Source: Pseudomonas fildesensis (GTDB taxonomy: Bacteria > Pseudomonadota > Gammaproteobacteria > Pseudomonadales > Pseudomonadaceae). From it: a DNA stretch of 64,000 nucleotides. Under the pieces are notes generated by a model. The model was given only the letters and a program-made list of their open reading frames with translations, had not been told where the DNA came from and ran no database searches. The position numbers and the translations under genes are program-made. Shown here piece by piece: positions 8,344 to 16,522 of this stretch (position 1 is the first letter of the stretch; every line of letters begins with the position of its first letter). The stretch spans positions 124,001 through 188,000 of the forward strand of contig NZ_LFMW01000039.1 of the NCBI RefSeq assembly GCF_001050345.1. The letters are read 5' to 3'.

Positions 8344-8369
8344 ATTTTGGCTATATTTGGCCAAAATAT
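8344..8369. promoter_or_regulatory. Operator-like AT-rich palindrome before the toxin-antitoxin pair
   Basis: Overlapping dyads lie 12-40 bp before the antitoxin ATG: ATTTTGGC / GCCAAAAT, and a near-perfect ATATTTGG / CCAAAATAT centred on GGCC. Phd/YefM antitoxins normally repress their own promoters through such palindromes, so this is a plausible autoregulatory operator. Function is inferred from position. Confidence 0.45.
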
Positions 8370-8381
8370 GGAGAGAGCCGA

Positions 8382-8621
8382 ATGATTACAGTACCGCTGG
8401 GTGAAGCGAAAAATAATCTGTCAAAACTGGTTGATGAAGCCGCCGCCGGGAAAATCATCACCATTGCCAAGCATGGACGTGCGATGGCACAACTCGTCCC
8501 AGTCGGTAAATCGCAAGGCCGGCGAATTGGCGCAATGAAAGGAAAACTGGTCATCCCTGATGATTTCGATTCGCCATTGCCAGACGACGTGGTCGGCGCG
8601 TTCGAGGGCAGCCCTACATGA
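8382..8621 (+). CDS. Phd/YefM-family antitoxin
   Basis: This 79-residue antitoxin begins 'MITVPLGEAKNNLSKLVDEA' and continues 'GKIITIAKHGRAMAQLVPV', the standard DNA-binding N-terminal fold of the Phd/YefM family. Its C-terminal tail is acidic ('IPDDFDSPLPDDVVGAFEG') and would occlude the toxin. GGAGAG precedes the ATG. An in-frame upstream ATG at 8262 has an equally good AAGGAGAG and would add 40 residues; since family members start at MITV, the short form is preferred. The stop overlaps the toxin start by 4 bp, so the two are translationally coupled. Confidence 0.92.
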   Translation: MITVPLGEAKNNLSKLVDEAAAGKIITIAKHGRAMAQLVPVGKSQGRRIGAMKGKLVIPDDFDSPLPDDVVGAFEGSPT

Positions 8622-8995
8622 GAGTGTTGCTGGATACCCATATCCTGCTATGGACATTAAGCGATGACCCAAAGCTATCCACCAAGGCAAGGAAGCTGAT
8701 TGAAAACGCCGCAGAGGTCTACGTCAGTGCTGCGACGTTTTGGGAAATGGCGATAAAAGTCGGGCTGGGGAAACTCGATGTAGACCTCGACAAAGTCCGC
8801 GAGTACTGCCTGGCAAGCGGCTTCGTCGAATTACCTGTCACGTCGGAGCATGCGATTGCGGTCAAGGATCTTGAACACCATCACAGGGATCCTTTTGATC
8901 GACTCATCGTTGCGACCGCGATGAGCGAACCGATGAAGTTATTGACTGCTGATCCGCTGGTTGCCCAGTACACCTCGCTGGCTATCCTGGCTTGA
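8618..8995 (+). CDS. PIN-domain toxin (VapC-like ribonuclease)
   Basis: This 125-residue PIN-domain protein is the toxin partner of the overlapping antitoxin. The acidic nuclease residues are present: D6 in 'LLDTHILLW', E43 in 'FWEMAIK', D91/D94 in 'HRDPFDRLIVA' and D112 in 'LLTADP'. PIN toxins are Mg-dependent RNases that cleave tRNA or rRNA when freed from the antitoxin. Pairing with a Phd-type rather than a VapB-type antitoxin is common in Proteobacteria. The specific RNA target is unknown. Confidence 0.92.
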   Translation: MRVLLDTHILLWTLSDDPKLSTKARKLIENAAEVYVSAATFWEMAIKVGLGKLDVDLDKVREYCLASGFVELPVTSEHAIAVKDLEHHHRDPFDRLIVATAMSEPMKLLTADPLVAQYTSLAILA

Positions 8996-9030
8996 ACCTC
9001 CTTTAACTCGACTGCATTCAAAATCCCCGC

Positions 9031-9063
9031 GCCCACTCAACCCCGCATTCGCCCACTGATCAC
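9031..9063. repeat. Direct repeat, left copy, derived from the mntH 3' end
   Basis: A 33-bp stretch overlaps the stop of the metalloprotease gene and matches 11286-11319, inside the end of mntH. In the core (from TCAACC to ACTGATCAC) the two differ by one substitution and one deleted base. The two copies bracket the metalloprotease gene in the same orientation. Confidence 0.75.
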
Positions 9064-11024
9064 TTCTTTGGAGCTTCCTCATCCCAGGTCGCCAACATAT
9101 GGGACGGTATGTAATTCCACACCCCACCCTCGTAACTTCGTCTCTCTACGTAGTAACGTCCCGGCTTAGGGTTTGCAAACTGGCATGTAGGTAAAGGAGC
9201 TGAGTCACGACAATCGTATTCCGTATCGGTGGGAAACTGGCCTTGGCGAATCAGTAAATCCCCCCGCCACCCTGGATTTGGAGGGATCGGGGTACTAACG
9301 TGCAGCATTCGAGTACCTTGCGGCACATCAAAAAAATATTTGCGTGGGCTATCGTTGTAGATAGGAGGACCTGAGTACGCTTCACCGTTGACGAGTTTTA
9401 TACCTTCGATACAGCGTCGGCCTACTTCATCAAATACCTGTGTAACCCGCTCCGATGGCTGTCCAATGTCCTTTGCTGCGCGCTCCAGCCCACAAACAGT
9501 TGTCCCGCCATGATCAAACGGATCGTTCCAATACAATAAATTGGCGCGGGCGACCATCGCGAAGGCGGGCCCTGTACCCCACTCTTTGGCGAGCTTACAA
9601 AAAGCTTGGCTGATAAGGCCATTTAAAGGGCTTGGAGGTACATTGGCTGTACACATATCACGCATGAAGCCGTCCGGGTCCTTATACGTGTCAGAGGCGA
9701 TAAGAAAATGTTGCTGCTTGGTCACATACCATCGGAGAGAGGCGCCAATGACATCGGGAAAGGAGTCATAGATACCGTCAAATATGTGAGTCGCATCAAG
9801 ATTATTATCAAGAAACAGACCATGGCCCAACTCATGCCCTACAACATCCGGCACTGCGGAAGAGTAAAAATCTTTCTCGTCGCCGTTGTCCATGGCAAGC
9901 GTACTTGGAGGGTTCCATCTGGCACCGTTTAGACTACGAGACACGACAATTAGTTGTCGAGAAAACGCTGGCACGTTTACATATTCCCGGTACATTTCAA
10001 GCGCAGTTTCAACCAGGTAGTGGGCATCATTAATCGGTGAAAAAGCCCCATTAACTATGGGCTCATTGCTAACGGGACAGGGGAAAACCCACGGCGTGCC
10101 TTCATCGCTGGATTCGTTGTGAATCCGCGAGGATACCCGCGGATTGCTCAGGGTACAGACGGTTCCTGCGGTGTTCGAAAGCCCATCAAGTGCAGGACGC
10201 TCCTCACCGGTAGTTTCTTCGCCGGTGGCCCCGAGGCCGTAGGTATAGTGCCCTATCTTGAGGTTCCCTCCCGTTCCCTTGATCAAGGTTGGAACAGTAA
10301 ACTCTTCCGCTATCGCGGTCACAGGCTTAACGGGATCAATCACCTTTACCCATTCGGCACCGGCGTTTCCGACAGGCGAGTCATCGGCAACACGCAACAC
10401 GCTTCCATCCACTGCATTGACTACCACCCGTAATACCCTTTGCTGCGCGGGGTATTCGATCATCATTCGGTACGCCCACTTTGAATGCCTCGGTTGCGCA
10501 ACAATACCCAACGTAGCGGGTACCAATTGACGAGCACCGCTCAACACCAAAGGTGGAAACTTATCGGCCAAGAACCTGCCGGCACTGGCTGCCGCCACTT
10601 TCGCCTTGTACGCCTGTGCCCTGGGATCACTTTCATCCTGAGGCAAAGCAACCCAGGCATCCTGAGCACTTGGCAAGGAAGCACGCTCAGGCAATTCAGC
10701 GTCCAACCCCAAGGCAAGGGTTCCGACAGCGTTTATTATTTGCCCCTGATTGTCGCGTTCCACCACCAACCCGGCACCGAATACCTGTTGATCACTGTAC
10801 ATTTGCTGCAGACGAACTTGTTGAGTGCCATGCTCTGTCGGTACTGCCAGCAATTTTTTCAAGTCGTCGTGGCGACTCATACCCAATAGCTTGGGAAGCG
10901 CCTCAAACGCAATCGGAGGATCAAAATGCTTATCCACTGACGTAAGTGTGGCGGCCATTGCAACCGAGGTCGCCATCGCGCCCCAAAAGAACAACCCTAT
11001 ACAAATAACTGATCTAGTCGACAT
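9060..11024 (-). CDS. Secreted M4-like zinc metalloprotease, atypical active site
   Basis: This 654-residue protein has a signal peptide (to about 'VAMAATL', residue 27), a long propeptide-like N-terminal half and a thermolysin-like catalytic half. The zinc motif HELGH is at residues 397-401. Where M4 enzymes have GxxNExxSD with the third zinc-ligand Glu, this protein has 'DGIYDSFPD', so Asp 420 replaces the Glu. The usual catalytic-His segment reads 'DHGGTTVCGLERAA', with Thr at the expected His position. Activity may therefore be altered. The ATG at 11024 is chosen over 11087 because AAGGAG lies just upstream. GC content looks lower than in the neighbours, and a direct repeat brackets the gene, which suggests acquisition. 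Confidence 0.82.
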   Translation of the reverse strand: MSTRSVICIGLFFWGAMATSVAMAATLTSVDKHFDPPIAFEALPKLLGMSRHDDLKKLLAVPTEHGTQQVRLQQMYSDQQVFGAGLVVERDNQGQIINAVGTLALGLDAELPERASLPSAQDAWVALPQDESDPRAQAYKAKVAAASAGRFLADKFPPLVLSGARQLVPATLGIVAQPRHSKWAYRMMIEYPAQQRVLRVVVNAVDGSVLRVADDSPVGNAGAEWVKVIDPVKPVTAIAEEFTVPTLIKGTGGNLKIGHYTYGLGATGEETTGEERPALDGLSNTAGTVCTLSNPRVSSRIHNESSDEGTPWVFPCPVSNEPIVNGAFSPINDAHYLVETALEMYREYVNVPAFSRQLIVVSRSLNGARWNPPSTLAMDNGDEKDFYSSAVPDVVGHELGHGLFLDNNLDATHIFDGIYDSFPDVIGASLRWYVTKQQHFLIASDTYKDPDGFMRDMCTANVPPSPLNGLISQAFCKLAKEWGTGPAFAMVARANLLYWNDPFDHGGTTVCGLERAAKDIGQPSERVTQVFDEVGRRCIEGIKLVNGEAYSGPPIYNDSPRKYFFDVPQGTRMLHVSTPIPPNPGWRGDLLIRQGQFPTDTEYDCRDSAPLPTCQFANPKPGRYYVERRSYEGGVWNYIPSHMLATWDEEAPKK

Positions 11025-11033
11025 TCCAAACTC

Positions 11034-11054
11034 CTTATTAGTAATACTAATAAG
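11034..11054. promoter_or_regulatory. Perfect 21-bp palindrome touching the metalloprotease SD
   Basis: Arms CTTATTAGTA and TACTAATAAG flank a single central base. On the minus strand the palindrome runs directly into the AAGGAG of the metalloprotease gene. It could be a repressor operator, or an RNA hairpin that hides the ribosome-binding site. Confidence 0.5.
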
Positions 11055-11271
11055 CCTGTCAGAAAAATTCCGTGTAATGCGCGTCACTGATATCCATACC
11101 AGAGCACAACATCCGGAAATGCTATTGCCGAATAGAACCGAATAATTTAGCGGGCTTGCGTAAACCTCACTTCGTCACAAGAGCCCGCAGATCAAGACGT
11201 AAACACACTATTTCTGTAATGGCTACAACGCAGCTTAGGTCACTTTAAAGACAAAGCCCGATTTTGTTGGG

Positions 11272-12591
11272 TTAAAACACCCACTGCCCAATCAACCACG
11301 CATTCGCCCCACTGATCACCGCAAACAGAAACCACGCTAACAACCGCGTCGGCAGGCGATTGACGAACGGGCCCATCAGTTGTTTGTCGCCCGTCATACG
11401 GATCAGTGGGTACAGCGCAAACGGCAACTGCAGGCTGAGCACCACCTGGCTGAGAATCAGCAATTTTCCGATGGCATCATCGCCCATCAGCCATACGCCG
11501 AGGAACGCCGGGATCAGCGCCAGCCCGCGGGTGATCAGGCGTCGCTGCCAGCACGGAATACGCAGGTTGAGGTAACCCTCCATGATCACTTGGCCGGCGA
11601 TGGTGCCGGTAAAGGTCGAACTCTGCCCCGAGGCCAGCAAGGCGACGCCGAACAGGATGCTGGCGAAGGCGCCGCCCACCAGCGGGTCGAGCAGGTGGTA
11701 GGCGTCCTGGATTTCCACCACGTCGGCGTGGCCGGTCTTGTGGAACGCGGCGGCCGCGAGTACCAGGATCGCCGCGTTGACCAGCAAGGCCAATGCCAGT
11801 GAGCCAATGGTGTCGATGCGTGCGAGCTTGACCGCGTCCTGTTTACTGGCGAGGTCTTTGCCGATCAGGCGGGTTTGCACAATCGAGCTATGCAGGTAAA
11901 GGTTATGCGGCATGACCGTCGCGCCCAGAATGCCGATGGCCAGGTACAGCGGTGCAGCATCGCTGATGGCCGACAGTGACGGCGTGAAACCGCTGAGCAC
12001 GTCCGGCCAGTAGGGTTTGATCAGCACCAGTTCAATAAAGAAACACACGCCGATGGTTGCCACCAGCGCCAGCATGATCGCTTCCAGACGGCGGAAACCC
12101 CGGTTTTGCAGGGCAAGGATCAGCAATGTGTCGAAGGCGGTGATGACAATACCGGTGGTCAACGACACACCCAGCAGCAGGTGAAACGCCAACGCGCAGC
12201 CGAGCACCTCGGCGAGGTCGGTGGCAATGATGGAGATTTCGGCCAATACCCACTGGGTGCGGGCGGAGCGTTTGCTGTAGCGCTCGCGGCACAGTTGCGC
12301 CAGGTCCTTGCCGGTGGCGATACCCAGCCGCGAGCACAGGCACTGCACCGCCATCCCCGCCAGGCTGGCCAGCAGCACCACAAACAGCAGGTTGTAGCCG
12401 TAGCGCGAGCCGGCTTCGATGGCCGTGGCCCAGTTGCCCGGGTCCATGTAGCCGATGGAGATCAGCAAGCCGGGGCCGGCGAACATCAATGCCCGTTTGA
12501 AAAACGGAGCGTTGGGGTCAACAGCGACGGAGCCGGCCACTTCGGGCGGGCAGAACGGGGCGGTAGCGATTTTCGGCAGGCTGAATTTCAC
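11272..12591 (-). CDS. mntH: NRAMP-family divalent metal (Mn2+/Fe2+) : H+ transporter
   Basis: This NRAMP transporter of about 439 residues would take up manganese or iron by proton symport in the inner membrane. Diagnostic motifs are present: 'GYMDPGNWATAIEAG' in the first transmembrane helix and 'GATVMPHNLYLHSSI' in helix 6, with about eleven hydrophobic helices. A longer frame begins at ATG 12615, but the N-terminus 'KFSLPKIATAPFCPPE' fits the family better when started at the GTG at 12591; no strong SD decides between them. The last codons carry the sequence duplicated at 9031-9063. Confidence 0.93.
   Translation of the reverse strand: MKFSLPKIATAPFCPPEVAGSVAVDPNAPFFKRALMFAGPGLLISIGYMDPGNWATAIEAGSRYGYNLLFVVLLASLAGMAVQCLCSRLGIATGKDLAQLCRERYSKRSARTQWVLAEISIIATDLAEVLGCALAFHLLLGVSLTTGIVITAFDTLLILALQNRGFRRLEAIMLALVATIGVCFFIELVLIKPYWPDVLSGFTPSLSAISDAAPLYLAIGILGATVMPHNLYLHSSIVQTRLIGKDLASKQDAVKLARIDTIGSLALALLVNAAILVLAAAAFHKTGHADVVEIQDAYHLLDPLVGGAFASILFGVALLASGQSSTFTGTIAGQVIMEGYLNLRIPCWQRRLITRGLALIPAFLGVWLMGDDAIGKLLILSQVVLSLQLPFALYPLIRMTGDKQLMGPFVNRLPTRLLAWFLFAVISGANAWLIGQWVF
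11286..11319. repeat. Direct repeat, right copy, within mntH
   Basis: This is the intact source copy of the repeat at 9031-9063; it encodes the C-terminal residues 'VISGANAWLIGQ' of MntH. The paired positions suggest a past recombination or integration event using the mntH end. Confidence 0.75.
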
Positions 12592-12632
12592 GCAGTATTC
12601 CAGGCAAACACACAAGACAGGCCCGCAGCTTA

Positions 12633-14186
12633 TCAGTCGGACGCAACCGTGCGCATCACCGTCTCCCTTGGCAGATCAAACGTCTCCACCACTTGCACCA
12701 CCAGGTCCATCTCCTGGTTCAGCGCCTCGCGCTCCATGCGTTGGCGAATCACGCCAATCACCAATACCGCCAAGGTTGTAATGGAATACGCGGGCCCGGA
12801 AAACGCCCGTACACCACTCACCAGCAACATTGCCGCCGCCAACGCCTGGCCTACCACCGGAATCGCCGAGGCGGCGCCGCGTCGCAGAACAAACCCGGTG
12901 AGCCCCGCCAACGCGGTGCCGCTCAAGGCCGTGGTGGCCGAGCGACCGACATCGAAGCGATTGAACAGCCCCTGCTCCTTTTGCGCGGCCGCCTTCAGTT
13001 CGGCATCGAATACCTGGCGGTCGGCGTTGCTGAGTTTGTCCTTGTACTGCTCGATCAGCTTTTCTGCGACTCGCGCTTCGATATCCGCCAGTGCGACAGT
13101 TTCCAGCGGCTCATCGAACTTGATTCCCAACCGCTGAACCACATCTTCGGCTATCTGGCGGTAACTCACGCCATGGCCTCGGGCGATGTTCATAAAGCTG
13201 TCGCCGCCCATGCGCTGCAACTCGATGGCCAGCTTCAGCGGCTCACGCACCGAGGCATCAATCGAAGCACTGCGCTTTTGCGCCATCAATTCGGCGAGGA
13301 ATTTCAGTTCGTCGGGACGCGCCTGCACCAGCGCAGGGAACAGATCGATGTCCTCCTCGGCAAAGCGCACTTCAGTGCTGCGCTGATCGGCACGGATCAT
13401 GCCGCGCCGCTCCTGCAGCAGGTCGGTGTACTGCACCACCGTCTGCAACTGGGGCCAGTACGCAGCGTGGTCGAAGGTGGCCAGGTGCACATTCGTCACC
13501 TTGGCCTTGAGCGCGGGCGTGACGGGAATCGCATAACGCCCGATGCACCGCTCGGTGTCCGGCTTCATCGCCAGGGCCCAGTCCTTGCTGGAATAACAGT
13601 TGATCACCCGCCCCTTCAACGGTGCGGACACTTCATCCCAAGGGCTCGACGTACAGATCGCCCCGCCCATCAGCAATAAGTTGTTCAACGGCAATTCGCG
13701 GGCGGTTTCTGGGTTGGCCAGCACACTCTTGACCAGGATGCGCGCGCCCAGGGAATGGCCGATCAGGTTGATGCGCCGCACTTCCAACGACTCGCCGTGC
13801 AGGTAGTTGGCCAATTCCGGCAGCAGGCTGCGGGCGACTTCATCCACCCGCGCCTCGACACTTTTATAGTGGTCGAGAAAATACCCGATCGCCTTGCCCA
13901 CCCCCACGGTCGCCGCGCCAATGCCGCCACCGCCGAGCATCGAGGTGATCACGTCCTTGAAGGGAGCAAACAGGTTTTCCAGAAAATGCCCCGCCGGCCA
14001 GAACAGAATCAGGTTGGTCGAGCCTTCGATGCTAGCCAGCTGCTCCTTGAAATCGCCCAGTTGTTGCCGATTGAAGAACGCCGAATAACCGTGAACATAG
14101 AGATTGAGCACATCACCCTGAGGCTCGCCGCACAATACGAACGTGGGCTTGCGGGTGCGGTGCATTTCATCCCACTGGTGCTGCAT
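12633..14186 (-). CDS. Alpha/beta-hydrolase fused to a YaaW-type domain
   Basis: This is a 517-residue two-part protein. The N-terminal half is an alpha/beta hydrolase of the DUF726 kind, with 'LNLYVHGYSAFF' near the start and the nucleophile elbow 'NLIGHSLGARILV'. The second half matches the E. coli YaaW/UPF0174 pattern, with 'GGDSFMNIARGHGVSYRQIAEDV' followed by 'FDVGRSATTALSGTALAGLTGFVLRRGAA' and a hydrophobic end ('SGPAYSITTLAVLVIGVIRQRM'). The ATG at 14186 is chosen over 14228 because AGGAGT lies upstream. MntH starts after its stop with a short gap. No function is established for YaaW; a membrane-associated hydrolase is a reasonable inference. Confidence 0.75.
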   Translation of the reverse strand: MQHQWDEMHRTRKPTFVLCGEPQGDVLNLYVHGYSAFFNRQQLGDFKEQLASIEGSTNLILFWPAGHFLENLFAPFKDVITSMLGGGGIGAATVGVGKAIGYFLDHYKSVEARVDEVARSLLPELANYLHGESLEVRRINLIGHSLGARILVKSVLANPETARELPLNNLLLMGGAICTSSPWDEVSAPLKGRVINCYSSKDWALAMKPDTERCIGRYAIPVTPALKAKVTNVHLATFDHAAYWPQLQTVVQYTDLLQERRGMIRADQRSTEVRFAEEDIDLFPALVQARPDELKFLAELMAQKRSASIDASVREPLKLAIELQRMGGDSFMNIARGHGVSYRQIAEDVVQRLGIKFDEPLETVALADIEARVAEKLIEQYKDKLSNADRQVFDAELKAAAQKEQGLFNRFDVGRSATTALSGTALAGLTGFVLRRGAASAIPVVGQALAAAMLLVSGVRAFSGPAYSITTLAVLVIGVIRQRMEREALNQEMDLVVQVVETFDLPRETVMRTVASD

Positions 14187-14280
14187 GGGCCGGTGACTCC
14201 TGGTGACGAGGGACGGCGATAGTAGCAAAGCATTACCGAGAGGACGGTGAATCCTGACCGGCGTGGCGCTCGAGACGCTA

Positions 14281-15054
14281 TCAGAACAATGACGCAGCCT
14301 TTGATTTAGCCAGGTAGCGCGCCGGCGATTCCCCCAGGTTGCGCCGGAATACCGAGGTGAAGGCGCTGGAACTGCTGAAGCCCAATGCGAGCGCCACTTC
14401 GGTGATAGGCGCCCCCTGGCCGAGCCGGGCGGTGGCTTCCAACAGGCAAACCTGCTGGCGCCAGGACACGAACGTCATGCCGGTGTGCTCAAAAAAGTGG
14501 CGGGTAAACGTGCGCCGGCTCATGTTCGCCCAAACGGCCATTTCGTCGAGGGAGATGTTTTGTGTGGGCGCTTCCAGAAAGCGCTGGCAGGCGCCCGCCA
14601 GCCGGGGTTCGGAGGGCAACGGCGCACTCAAGGGCAACTCGGGCATGGCGCCGATTTCATCGACCAACAATGTCAGCACGCAGTGCTGCCGAACACTGGA
14701 CAACCCAATGCCCAACGCCGCTTCCAGCAGATGCCGCAGCAATGGCGACACGTCAAACACCTGGCAGCGGTCCTGCAGCCCTGCCCGCGTGGCGGCTTTG
14801 TCGTCCAAGTAGGTATTGAGCATCACCACATCACCGCGCATGTGCATTTCGTGGGGCACGCCACCGGGTACCCAGATCGCCCGTTGCGGCGGTACTACCC
14901 AATTGCCGAGGTCGGTGAACATCTTCAGCGCGCCGGTGGAGGCATACGCGAACTGACCACGTGAGTGAGTGTGCCGCGCAAAAACGGTGCCGGAGGGGTA
15001 TTCGCGCAGCGTCACCACGGCGTCAGGGCTTTCGGAATCAAGGATCGGAATCAT
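14281..15054 (-). CDS. AraC-family regulator with cupin sensor
   Basis: This is a 257-residue AraC regulator. The cupin region has 'FARHTHSRGQFAYASTGALKM' and 'WVPGGVPHEMHM'. The HTH pair near the C-terminus includes 'MAVWANMSRRTFTRHFFEHTGM' and 'EVALALGFSSSSAFTSVFRRNLG'. It is divergent from the EamA-type transporter gene at 15158, with only about 100 bp between them, so that transporter is its probable target. Confidence 0.92.
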   Translation of the reverse strand: MIPILDSESPDAVVTLREYPSGTVFARHTHSRGQFAYASTGALKMFTDLGNWVVPPQRAIWVPGGVPHEMHMRGDVVMLNTYLDDKAATRAGLQDRCQVFDVSPLLRHLLEAALGIGLSSVRQHCVLTLLVDEIGAMPELPLSAPLPSEPRLAGACQRFLEAPTQNISLDEMAVWANMSRRTFTRHFFEHTGMTFVSWRQQVCLLEATARLGQGAPITEVALALGFSSSSAFTSVFRRNLGESPARYLAKSKAASLF

Positions 15055-15157
15055 GGCCCGATACTGTCAAATATTGACCCGGCATTGCAAGCAGGCCATC
15101 ACCCAGCGCCCTAACATCATCGCCTTTGAAGACGTCCGACAGCCCAAAGGCCAACCC

Positions 15158-16036
15158 ATGCTGAAAAAACACCTGTTCCTTGCCGTACTGGTCACCTTGG
15201 TCTGGGGTGTGAACTTCCCCCTCACAAAGCTGGGTTTACGTTCGATCGACCCCTTTGTCCTCACCGGCATCCGTTTCGCGCTCGCCGCCTTGCCGCTGGT
15301 GTTTTTCATCAAGCGCCCTGCCGTCAAATTCAGCTACGTGGCTGCCTACGGCTTTATTTTCGGGCTGGGCATGTGGGGCGTCATCAACTATGGCATCCAG
15401 GTAGGTGTGAGCCCCGGTATCGCATCGCTGCTTATCCAACTCAGCGTGTTTTTCACCCTGGGCTGGGGCGTTGTGTTGTTCAAGGAAAAAATCCGCCCGG
15501 CGCAGATGGCCGGTGCCTTACTGGCCCTGATCGGCCTGACGGGGATCATGTCCATCCAGGAAGGCAACCACGCCGTGCTGGGGGTCATGCTGATCGTACT
15601 CAGTGCGCTGGCCTGGAGCGTGGGCAACGTCATCATCAAGAAATCCGGGGTCCAGGAGATCTTCGCGTTCATGGTGTGGGCCAGCCTGTTTCCGCCGATC
15701 CCGCTGTTTCTGACGGCGTGGCTGATGCACGGCAGCGCTGCGTTCGAAGGTTTGGCAACCAGCCTCGACCTGACGGCCATCCTGCCCATCCTGTTCCAGG
15801 TGTACCTGGCCACGCACTTTGCTTACTGGGGCTGGAACTCACTGCTCAAGGCGTACCCCTTGTCCACCGTGGCGCCGCTGTCCTTGTTGATTCCGGTATT
15901 CGGCATTACCAGTTCGATGCTGATTATCGGCGAGCGCATTTCCACGCCCAACCTGATCTGCATCGCAATCATCATCGCCGGGCTGGCAGCAGGGCTCTAC
16001 CGTCGCCGGCCTGCGCCGGATTATGCATACAGATAG
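15158..16036 (+). CDS. EamA-family (DMT) inner-membrane exporter
   Basis: This 292-residue protein has ten hydrophobic helices and two EamA repeats: first 'FLAVLVTLVWGVNFPLTKLGL', and the second half starting about 'VLSALAWSVGNVIIKKSG'. It is of the type seen in amino-acid and metabolite exporters such as YdeD. The in-frame upstream extension to 14969 is rejected because the family N-terminus is MLKKHLFLAVLV and AAAGG precedes it. The adjacent divergent AraC gene is the likely regulator. Substrate unknown. Confidence 0.9.
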   Translation: MLKKHLFLAVLVTLVWGVNFPLTKLGLRSIDPFVLTGIRFALAALPLVFFIKRPAVKFSYVAAYGFIFGLGMWGVINYGIQVGVSPGIASLLIQLSVFFTLGWGVVLFKEKIRPAQMAGALLALIGLTGIMSIQEGNHAVLGVMLIVLSALAWSVGNVIIKKSGVQEIFAFMVWASLFPPIPLFLTAWLMHGSAAFEGLATSLDLTAILPILFQVYLATHFAYWGWNSLLKAYPLSTVAPLSLLIPVFGITSSMLIIGERISTPNLICIAIIIAGLAAGLYRRRPAPDYAYR

Positions 16037-16120
16037 ACAGTCATGACAAAATTCACGGATTTTGTTCGCCGATTCAGTCCACTAGCATGGCCGGACCCTG
16101 AACTGAATCGAGGACCTACC

Positions 16121-16522
16121 ATGAGCACGCCTGAATTTTTCGTCACCCCTGGCTACGGCGATTACCTGCGCGAACACTTGCACTATTCCCAAGCGGTCAA
16201 GGTCGGCAATCGCGTGGAAACCTCAGGCCAGGGTGGCTGGGACGATGAGTTCCAGATCCCGGCCAATATTGCCGATGAAATCGCCCAGGCATTCCACAAC
16301 CTGGCGCGCACCCTGGCCAGCGCCGGTGCCAGCTGGGAACACGTGATTCACGTCAATTCCTACCATGTGGGCGGCTTTCCTCCCGACGTCAACGAGGCGA
16401 TGGTCCAGCAATACCGTCACTACATGCCCAACCACGCGCCGATCTGGACGCAAGTTGGCGTCGAAGCCCTGGGCCTGGCGACCATGCGCGTGGAAATCCG
16501 CGTGACCGCGATTATTCCTTGA
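16121..16522 (+). CDS. RidA/YjgF-family protein
   Basis: This 133-residue Rid-family protein has the characteristic 'YSQAVKVGNRVETSGQGGWDD' N-terminal region and C-terminal 'APIWTQVGVEALGLATMRVEIRVTAI'. Canonical RidA hydrolyses reactive enamine/imine intermediates using a conserved Arg, which aligns here with 'MRVEIRV' (R at about residue 124). GAGG lies just before the ATG. The 3' end overlaps the convergent LysR gene by 11 bp. It may belong to a Rid subgroup other than archetypal RidA. Confidence 0.88.
   Translation: MSTPEFFVTPGYGDYLREHLHYSQAVKVGNRVETSGQGGWDDEFQIPANIADEIAQAFHNLARTLASAGASWEHVIHVNSYHVGGFPPDVNEAMVQQYRHYMPNHAPIWTQVGVEALGLATMRVEIRVTAIIP

Noticed and set aside
11150..11188. Inverted repeat GCGGGCT / AGCCCGC after mntH
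   Set aside because: The 25-nt loop and lack of T-run make it too weak to call a terminator.
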